Shown: positions 5,638 to 10,256 of the stretch, in pieces
How positions within the stretch are numbered: the first letter of the stretch is position 1
Layout: each line of letters begins with the position of its first letter
NCBI GenBank assembly: GCA_002366755.1
Contig: DFBV01000207.1
Coordinates: 1-10,256, forward strand
Source of the DNA: Anaerolineales bacterium UBA3071
Lineage (GTDB): Bacteria; Chloroflexota; Anaerolineae; UBA3071
Length of the DNA stretch: 10,256 nt
Direction: 5' to 3'
Translations under genes and position numbers: made by a program
Notes under the pieces: model-generated
What the model was told of the DNA's origin: nothing
Database searches by the model: none
The model's input: the letters and a program-made list of their open reading frames with translations, nothing else

Positions 5638-7806
5638 CTACACGTACGTTCCCAGAGACCCGTAGCGGCCATACCTGTGCACCGCTTGCGTCATGGCCAC
5701 GAAGTTCTCTGGCGGAATGGTGTCTACAATGCCATCGGAAGAGCTGAGGACGTAGCCTCCGCCAGGGGCTAGCTGGATACAGTACTCCCGAACCTTCTCT
5801 TCAATCTCTTCTCTACAGCCATAGGCCAGCAGAGTAGTGGGGATATTCCCCATCACAGCCATTTTGCCGCCCCACTGCCTCTTGATGTCGAAGATACTGT
5901 TGCATTCCGGCACCAAAGGGTGGACGGCGTCGAACCCAATGTCAAACAAGATGGACAGCACTCCATCCAGCTTCCCGCCGGTGTGCATAGCCACCAGCTT
6001 GCCATGCTCCTTGGCGGGAGCGATCAAGCGCTTCATGCGCTGCGGGAAGATGCTCACGAACTGCTCGGCAGGAATGCGCAGGCCAGCGGGGTCAGCGATG
6101 TCGTCGTTGACCAAAACCAGGGCAAGGTCGTCCGCGAAACGGTCGCACACCACGCGCATGACCTTCCCCTGATTCTCCAGGATGACGTCCATCAGTTGCT
6201 CGAGAACGGGCTGATCGTCGTGAAACCCCTTGGAACCATCTATCACACCTGCAGCGAGCAGGGCAGTGTCGAAGAAGGAGGTGAAACAGGCAATGATGCC
6301 CACACTGGTTCCTTGAGCGGCACGCAGATAGCGCTCCAGATAGCTGAGTTGGTGGGCCAGCGACGGCGGGGGCGGCAGGTCATCGAGTTTGCTGCCATTG
6401 GGCCGCCAGGAGAAGTTGCAGGGCACTGCATCCATGCCCAGGCGCAAGGCAAACTCCACATGATCTTCGGGTGCGATGGACTGAGCACCAACTTTGGTAC
6501 CAACAGTGTCATACCTAGGTTCGTGCTCCAGGACATATTCGTAGACCCGCTGGCTGGTGACCTGTAATTCAAGGTGTGGCAGCCTGTCGGCTTCCTGATG
6601 CTGGAGTGCCTGGAGCAAGCGATTGACGTCAGACTTGTCATAGCCCGACAGTCGCTCCGCCCCTCTGGGAGCCGGTGTGTTCCTCCCCGCAATGCAACCA
6701 GAGAGATCACGTCGCTCCTCAAGGCTGAGCGGCTTCACCATGCTGCCTTGCACAGCATCACCTTGGGGCAGTGGCAGACTGAAGATGTACTCCTCTCCGT
6801 TCTGCAGCGTACTGCCACAGGAATGGCGTATGATGAGACGGGAGGGCAGCACCACGTGCCGAGGCTGCAAACTCACTTCGCTGTCCAGCCGGCTGAGCAA
6901 CAGTTGGGCCGCGTTCACCCCCATGTCGTAGGCAGGTTGAGCCACAACGGTGAGGAACGGGAAGAATCTGGAGGCATTGGGGAAATCGTCAAAGCAGACC
7001 AAGGCCATGTCCTGGGGGATGCGCAGTCCCCGCTTCTCCAGGGCGGCGATGACGCCCATAGCAATCGCGTTGTTGGCCGCAAAGATGGCCGTGGGATCAA
7101 GCCCCTCATCCAATAGCTGATGGGTCAGCTCCTCGCCGGAGACGGTACGGTACTCGCCCCGCTTGATCAAGCGAGGATCAACAGGTATGCTCGCCTCGGT
7201 CAGCGCCACGCAATAGCCAGCGACCCGGTCTTCAGCCGTCGAGGTGCTCGCCGGGCCAGAGACCATGGCGATCCGCGTGTGCCCCAGGCTGATCAAGTGC
7301 CGAACCAGGGCCCATGCGCCGGAAACCGAATCGCCGCATACCGAATCAGCGTCCCAGCCTTCAATGCGCCGATCAATAAGCACCGTGGGGATGTTTCGGC
7401 TGCGCAGCTTGTGCAGATGCTGAGAATCGGAATCGTACGGCGCGATGATGATGCCATCGACTTGCTTACTGATGAGGACATCCAGGTAGCGAAGTTGCTT
7501 GGCGAGGTTCTCGTCGGTATTGCATAGAAGCACGGAATAGTCGTGCCTGTGGGCGACGTCCTCCACACCTCTGACCACCGTAGTCCAGAAGGTATTGGTG
7601 ATATCGGAGACCACCAGGGCCAACGAGCGTGTACGCTTGGAGCGCAGACTTTGGGCCACCGCACTGGGCACATAGCCGAGCTCCTCGATGGCTCGCTCTA
7701 CCTTTTCGCGGGTTGCTGGTCGCACATTCTTCGCGCCGTGGATGACGCGCGAGACCGTAGATGTGGAAACGGTTGCCCGCTTGGCGACATCGCTGATGGT
7801 TGGCAA
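5638..7806 (-). CDS. LacI-family repressor fused to a UroD-like (uroporphyrinogen decarboxylase/methyltransferase fold) domain
   Basis: 722 residues, about twice a normal LacI protein (about 340). Residues 1-46 are the LacI helix-turn-helix (MPTISDVAKRATVSTSTVSR), 47-58 the hinge helix, 60-332 a periplasmic-binding-protein-like effector domain ending LIIRHSCG, 333-392 a linker, and 393-722 a UroD/MtaA-type barrel. Barrel landmarks: NRLLQALQHQEADRLPHLE (395-413), HTGGKLDG (608-615), FDAVHPLVPEC (625-635), MGNIPTTLL (652-660) and APGGGYVLSSSDGI (680-693). The zinc Cys of methylcobalamin:CoM methyltransferases (HxC) is Gly610, so that chemistry is unlikely. Start: TTG 7806 has AAGGAG 6 nt upstream and gives the standard LacI N-terminus; ATG 7854 lies inside the operator and has no ribosome site. 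It heads the operon and is probably autoregulated. The frame is unbroken across the linker, so a fusion rather than two genes. Confidence 0.93.
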   Translation of the reverse strand: MPTISDVAKRATVSTSTVSRVIHGAKNVRPATREKVERAIEELGYVPSAVAQSLRSKRTRSLALVVSDITNTFWTTVVRGVEDVAHRHDYSVLLCNTDENLAKQLRYLDVLISKQVDGIIIAPYDSDSQHLHKLRSRNIPTVLIDRRIEGWDADSVCGDSVSGAWALVRHLISLGHTRIAMVSGPASTSTAEDRVAGYCVALTEASIPVDPRLIKRGEYRTVSGEELTHQLLDEGLDPTAIFAANNAIAMGVIAALEKRGLRIPQDMALVCFDDFPNASRFFPFLTVVAQPAYDMGVNAAQLLLSRLDSEVSLQPRHVVLPSRLIIRHSCGSTLQNGEEYIFSLPLPQGDAVQGSMVKPLSLEERRDLSGCIAGRNTPAPRGAERLSGYDKSDVNRLLQALQHQEADRLPHLELQVTSQRVYEYVLEHEPRYDTVGTKVGAQSIAPEDHVEFALRLGMDAVPCNFSWRPNGSKLDDLPPPPSLAHQLSYLERYLRAAQGTSVGIIACFTSFFDTALLAAGVIDGSKGFHDDQPVLEQLMDVILENQGKVMRVVCDRFADDLALVLVNDDIADPAGLRIPAEQFVSIFPQRMKRLIAPAKEHGKLVAMHTGGKLDGVLSILFDIGFDAVHPLVPECNSIFDIKRQWGGKMAVMGNIPTTLLAYGCREEIEEKVREYCIQLAPGGGYVLSSSDGIVDTIPPENFVAMTQAVHRYGRYGSLGTYV

Positions 7807-7812
7807 CGGCCG

Positions 7813-7818
7813 CTCCTT
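7813..7818 (-). promoter_or_regulatory. Ribosome binding site deciding the TTG start of the LacI-UroD gene
   Basis: AAGGAG on the minus strand, 6 nt before TTG 7806. This near-ideal Shine-Dalgarno favours the TTG over the ATG 48 bp further upstream. Confidence 0.8.
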
Positions 7819-7853
7819 GGGCGTACAGAGGACGATGTGGTGGAACCCATTCA

Positions 7854-7881
7854 TGAAAACGATGTCATGGTATCGTTTTCA
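7854..7881 (-). promoter_or_regulatory. Double LacI-family operator (28-bp inverted pair)
   Basis: A perfect 10-bp inverted repeat, TGAAAACGAT (7854-7863) and ATCGTTTTCA (7872-7881), separated by 8 bp. Read as two abutting 14-bp sites it gives TGAAAACGATGTCA at 7854-7867, which matches the LacI/CcpA-type consensus TGWAANCGNTNWCA at every position, and TGAAAACGATACCA on the opposite strand at 7868-7881 with one mismatch. It starts at the predicted transcription start of the promoter at 7888-7916, so a bound repressor would block initiation. The natural ligand is the product of the adjacent LacI-UroD gene. Confidence 0.78.
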
Positions 7882-7887
7882 GGGGGA

Positions 7888-7916
7888 ATTATAGCAGACT
7901 CCCCGCTGGATGTCAA
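7888..7916 (-). promoter_or_regulatory. Consensus sigma-70 promoter of the LacI-UroD operon
   Basis: On the minus strand TTGACA (7916-7911) and TATAAT (7893-7888) are separated by exactly 17 bp: both hexamers and the spacing are ideal. Predicted start is around 7881, the first base of the operator. A promoter this strong next to an operator suggests tight repression in the off state. Confidence 0.88.
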
Positions 7917-8199
7917 ATACCCAACACCTCTATTCATGCAGGCAGCTTCGAAACTCACGGGTCTGCTTCGCACGCACATCGCCTTCACGGCTCCCTGCAC
8001 CCGCCGAAGACAAACGGAGGGCGGATCGTCAGCCGCAGCCAGCGCAGCAGGTTCACCAGCCGGCCACCGGGCAGCCGCCCCGCAGTCACCTCGCCACCGG
8101 CTGCCCGGTTGCCGTAGACGTCGTAGTGGACGATGTCGCTCAGTGGCCTGTGGGACCCCGCGGGGTTGGCTTCACGAACTAACTCTGAACAACAGTGGG
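7917..8199. other. Gene-poor stretch with possible decayed reading frame
   Basis: No confident gene between mazF and the operon promoter. On the minus strand 8179-7985 is open for 64 codons with a protein-like composition (segments LSDIVHYDVYGNRAAGGEV and LVNLLRWLRLTIRPPFVFGG) and ends in TGA, but it has no start codon with a ribosome site and continues out of frame into mazF. It may be the tail of a deleted gene; I do not recognise it. The 12-bp palindrome accccgcggggt is at 8155-8166. Confidence 0.3.
8062..8113. repeat. Long GC-rich inverted repeat (hairpin)
   Basis: 16-bp arms at 8062-8077 and 8098-8113 pair with one mismatch (core accgggcagccg / cggctgcccggt is perfect) around a 20-nt loop. 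No T-run follows on either strand, so it is not a standard intrinsic terminator; it could still stabilise the 3' end of the mazEF message or be a REP-like repeat. It lies inside the possible decayed reading frame. Confidence 0.55.
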
Positions 8200-8523
8200 C
8201 TAGCGCAGAGCTAGCTGCACCTTGATGGCGCGTTCCACCTGTCGCATCTCCGGCCCGGTCAACTCGCCTCCGCAGTTGATCAGCCTCAGCTTGCTCACCG
8301 TGGTGAGTTGGTCGGCCATAGCTTTGCCCTGTTTCCCAGCAAAGGTCACAAGGGCCTCGCTCGGGTAAACCTTCGCCGCTTGGGAGGTAAGGGGGACAAC
8401 CTGCACGCGATTCAGGTGTCTGTTGGCCACATCATTGCTTACAATAACGGCAGGGTGCTGCTTTCGGACCTCCTCACCCACAGACGGATCGAAGTTCACC
8501 CACCACACCTCACCACGCTTCAT
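8200..8523 (-). CDS. mazF: MazF/PemK-type endoribonuclease toxin
   Basis: 107 residues from ATG 8523, the usual size for MazF toxins, which cleave RNA at short sequences and are neutralised by their antitoxin. Seen: the MazF opening MKRGEVWWVNFDPSVGEEVRK (GEVWWV plus a basic residue), HPAVIVSND (23-31), the conserved VVPLTS strand (41-46) and the C-terminal KLRLINCGGELTGPEM with helix VERAIKVQLAL. The start overlaps the 3' end of the antitoxin gene by 14 bp, typical of coupled toxin-antitoxin operons. The open frame continues upstream but that part is shifted antitoxin sequence. The stop TAG is in an inverted gctagc pair (8199-8215). Confidence 0.92.
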   Translation of the reverse strand: MKRGEVWWVNFDPSVGEEVRKQHPAVIVSNDVANRHLNRVQVVPLTSQAAKVYPSEALVTFAGKQGKAMADQLTTVSKLRLINCGGELTGPEMRQVERAIKVQLALR

Positions 8524-8740
8524 TCCCGACATCTCCCACAGTTGCTTCTGCCCACTCCAGAGCTGAGCGCTCGCGATCTTCGCCTTCAGCCATTTCCTGG
8601 TAGGCAGCTTCAAGGTCCGGGTACAGCACATGAGGACGCACCAGATCCTCAATGAAGCGGCTGATGCGGCGAGTACCGACAACTCGGTACAGGCCTTCAT
8701 ACACCCGTTCGTCAATTGTGATCGTCAGCTTCTTCTGCAT
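8510..8740 (-). CDS. Antitoxin of the MazF pair (ribbon-helix-helix, MazE-like)
   Basis: 76 residues from ATG 8740, with GAGGA 4-5 nt upstream. The N-terminal KLTITIDERVYEGLYRVVG (4-22) forms the beta strand and first helix of a ribbon-helix-helix DNA-binding domain, and RRISRFIEDLVRPHVL (24-39) the second helix; the acidic C-terminus (YQEMAEGEDRERSALEWAEA) is the expected toxin-wrapping tail. It should bind and inhibit MazF and repress its own promoter as a complex. The order antitoxin then toxin with a 14-bp overlap is standard. It belongs to the RHH-type MazE-like group rather than the AbrB-fold E. coli MazE. Confidence 0.88.
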   Translation of the reverse strand: MQKKLTITIDERVYEGLYRVVGTRRISRFIEDLVRPHVLYPDLEAAYQEMAEGEDRERSALEWAEATVGDVGNEAW

Positions 8741-8757
8741 AGCTTCCTCGCATTGTG

Positions 8758-8782
8758 ACACGTATATTACACGTATTATACG
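8758..8782 (-). promoter_or_regulatory. Probable antitoxin operator over the -10 region
   Basis: acacgtat occurs twice at 8758-8765 and 8769-8776, an 11-bp period (one helical turn), and cgtata (8761-8766) is mirrored by tatacg (8777-8782), giving an 18/22 palindrome across 8761-8782. It overlaps the -10 hexamer and start site. Such stacked short repeats are typical binding sites for RHH antitoxin dimers. Confidence 0.6.
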
Positions 8783-8803
8783 AGTGATCGACGGAGATGT
8801 CAA
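8775..8803 (-). promoter_or_regulatory. Consensus sigma-70 promoter of the toxin-antitoxin operon
   Basis: Minus-strand TTGACA (8803-8798) and TATAAT (8780-8775) with a 17-bp spacer, all ideal. The predicted start near 8768 leaves a leader of about 27 nt before the antitoxin ATG. Confidence 0.88.
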
Positions 8804-8823
8804 ACCGTGCGGGTAAGCATGAT

Positions 8824-8872
8824 GGAGTGCAAAGTCTCCGACTTTGCCGCATCGTCGGAGACGATGCACTCC
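8824..8872. repeat. Twin-hairpin palindromic element with complementary loops
   Basis: Outer arms 8824-8842 and 8854-8872 are inverted repeats matching at 17 of 19 positions around an 11-nt centre. The same stretch can also fold as two separate perfect hairpins: gcaaagt-ctccg-actttgc (8829-8847) and gcatcgt-cggag-acgatgc (8849-8867), each with a 7-bp stem and 5-nt loop; the two loops are exact complements. It lies between two divergent promoters and does not overlap the -35 of either. It resembles a REP/MITE-type dispersed element. Confidence 0.7.
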
Positions 8873-8961
8873 GGGTCGCAGCCGCCATTCTGCTGTGCCG
8901 ACTATGGGTCATCGGGGGCAAAACAGTCAAGAGAAGTTCGTCCGGCCTGCCTGAGACCGGT

Positions 8962-8990
8962 TTGCTGACCATTGCTGCCTGTGCTATACT
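8962..8990 (+). promoter_or_regulatory. Probable sigma-70 promoter of the GNAT-like gene
   Basis: TTGCTG (8962-8967) and TATACT (8985-8990) with a 17-bp spacer; predicted start near 8997 and a leader of about 54 nt. Four of six and five of six consensus bases match. Confidence 0.55.
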
Positions 8991-9050
8991 ATGGCCATCT
9001 CATCGCACGGGCAAGCGGTAGCGCCCTAATCCTTCCCCCAGGAGAATGCT

Positions 9051-10256
9051 ATGATTCATAACCTCAGCGTGCACGAGATTGACATCACCAAGCGCAGCGA
9101 GCGCAAGCGTTTCATCAAGGTGCCCTGGAAGATCTACAGAGGCGACCGTTACTGGGTGCCGCCACTCATCAGTGAGCGTATGGAATTCCTCGACCCCAGC
9201 AAGAACCCCTCCTTCGAGCACATCGACGCGTCCTTCTTCGTGGCCAAAGGCTTCGTCACCTCTGAGCAATTCGCCGCGCCTCAGCCAGGCGCGCCACCGC
9301 CCGTGGGCAGCGAGCAGACGCTGGGCAGCATCGCCGCCTTCGTCAACCACCGCCACAATGAGTTCCACAACGAGCAGGTGGGCTTCTTCGGCTTCTTCGA
9401 GACGGTCAATGACTACGAGGTGACTGAGGCGCTGCTGCAGACGGCGTGCGACTGGGTGCGAGAGAGGAGCATGACCGCCATTCGCGGCCCGGCCAACTTC
9501 ACCGGCAACGACGACGCCTACGGCATGCTGGTGGACGGCTTCAACGCTCGCCCCGTGGTGCTGATGACCTACAATCCTCCCTACTACCCGGAGATGGTGG
9601 AGCGCTTCGGCTTCGACAAGGCTATGGATCTGTGGGCCTGGTACGTGGACATGGCCGGTTTGGGGCCGAACGCTGAGAACTTGCCGCCCAAACTGGTGCG
9701 CATCGTGGAGAAGGTGCGCCAGCGAAGCAACGTCCACATCCACAAGGCCGACCTGAAGGACTGGGATGCCGTAGTGGAGAAGTTCAAGAAGGTCTACAAC
9801 TCAGCCTGGGAGTTGAACTGGGGCTTCGTGCCGCTGACCGACGCAGAGATGGATCACCTTGCCGAAGGGCTGCGGCAGTTCATTGACCCCGACGTCATCT
9901 TCATAGCCGAGATTGACGGCGAGCCGGTGGGTTTCAGCCTGCCGCTGCCCGACATGTGCATTCCGCTACACCACATGAACGGGCGCCTCTTCCCCATCGG
10001 CTGGCTCAAGTTCCTGTGGTACAAGCGGCAGATCGACTGGCTGCGCATCTTCGCCCTGGGGGTGATCAAGGAATACCGCGGGCGGGGCATTGATGCGCTG
10101 CTCTACTACGAGACGGCCAAGGCGGCCATCGCCAAGGGCTACCGGCACGCGGAGATGTCCTGGATCCTGGAGAACAACGACATGATGAACCGCGCCATCA
10201 AGATGTTCGGCGCGGAGGTGTACAGGACTTACCGCATGTACGAGATGCCGCTGTGA
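9051..10256 (+). CDS. GNAT-superfamily N-acetyltransferase-like protein (401 aa, complete)
   Basis: Starts at ATG 9051 with AGGAG (9040-9044) 6 nt upstream and ends with TGA at the last base of the window. The protein is larger than a single GNAT domain (about 150-200 aa). The N-terminal half (1-200) carries the conserved segments YWVPPL (34-39), RHNEFHNEQVGFFGFFE (101-117), RGPANFTGNDDAYGMLVDGF (145-164) and TYNPPYYPEMVERFGF (173-188); a Pro/Gln-rich insertion sits at 74-90. The C-terminal GNAT domain shows the acetyl-CoA loop KEYRGRGID (340-348) after a beta strand, and a closing AEMSWILENNDMMNRAIKMF segment (367-386) typical of this fold. Substrate unknown; it is probably cytoplasmic, as no signal peptide or transmembrane helix is evident. 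It is transcribed divergently from the toxin-antitoxin operon and does not belong to the sugar cluster. Confidence 0.8.
   Translation: MIHNLSVHEIDITKRSERKRFIKVPWKIYRGDRYWVPPLISERMEFLDPSKNPSFEHIDASFFVAKGFVTSEQFAAPQPGAPPPVGSEQTLGSIAAFVNHRHNEFHNEQVGFFGFFETVNDYEVTEALLQTACDWVRERSMTAIRGPANFTGNDDAYGMLVDGFNARPVVLMTYNPPYYPEMVERFGFDKAMDLWAWYVDMAGLGPNAENLPPKLVRIVEKVRQRSNVHIHKADLKDWDAVVEKFKKVYNSAWELNWGFVPLTDAEMDHLAEGLRQFIDPDVIFIAEIDGEPVGFSLPLPDMCIPLHHMNGRLFPIGWLKFLWYKRQIDWLRIFALGVIKEYRGRGIDALLYYETAKAAIAKGYRHAEMSWILENNDMMNRAIKMFGAEVYRTYRMYEMPL

Noticed and set aside
6243..6722. Internal minus-strand frame starting at GTG near the LacI/UroD linker with GAGGAG before it
   Set aside because: It is out of frame with the UroD domain and its product lacks any recognisable motif.
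8062..8113. Rho-independent terminator for mazEF
   Set aside because: The stem is strong but no T-tract follows on either strand and the loop is 20 nt.
8524..8715. MazF start upstream of ATG 8523
   Set aside because: The extra residues are frame-shifted antitoxin sequence; MKRGEVWW is the normal MazF beginning.

Overview
The window looks like chromosomal DNA from a GC-rich free-living bacterium. The LacI-regulated sugar/polyol gene set, short heptanucleotide tandem arrays, palindromic dispersed elements and a MazEF module resemble Chloroflexota (Anaerolineae-like) genomes. That assignment is inference from gene style; there is no rRNA or marker gene here.

Region 1 (1-7916, minus strand) is a catabolic gene cluster, read from right to left. 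It starts at a consensus sigma-70 promoter (7888-7916) followed by a 28-bp double LacI-type operator (7854-7881). First comes an unusual 722-aa protein with a complete LacI-type repressor at its N-terminus and a uroporphyrinogen-decarboxylase-like (UroD) domain at its C-terminus. Then come the C-terminal stub of a sugar ABC-transporter permease, an FGGY carbohydrate kinase, a small ACT-domain protein, an Asp/Glu racemase-family protein, a DUF4432/galactose-mutarotase-like protein, a small Cys-containing gene broken by a palindromic insertion, and a zinc-dependent medium-chain alcohol dehydrogenase that runs off the left edge. Spacing is tight (28 bp, 39 bp, overlap, 23 bp), which supports one operon. 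A plausible scheme is oxidation of a polyol or sugar by the dehydrogenase, anomer handling by the mutarotase-like protein and phosphorylation by the kinase. The substrate cannot be read from the sequence, and the transporter that should import it is mostly deleted.

Region 2 (7917-8199) holds no confident gene, only a strong hairpin and a possible decayed reading frame. Region 3 (8200-8803, minus) is a mazE/mazF-type toxin-antitoxin pair with its own consensus promoter and repeat-rich operator. Region 4 (8804-9050) is a divergent intergenic space with a double hairpin whose two loops are complementary, plus a promoter for the last gene. Region 5 (9051-10256, plus) is a complete 401-aa GNAT-type acetyltransferase-like protein ending exactly at the window edge.

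The points most worth a second look are the LacI-UroD fusion, the 133-bp element with 8-bp target duplication that interrupts a small operon gene in a precisely reversible way, the promoter/double-operator architecture, the stranded permease stub and the two unrelated heptad arrays at the two ends of the kinase gene.
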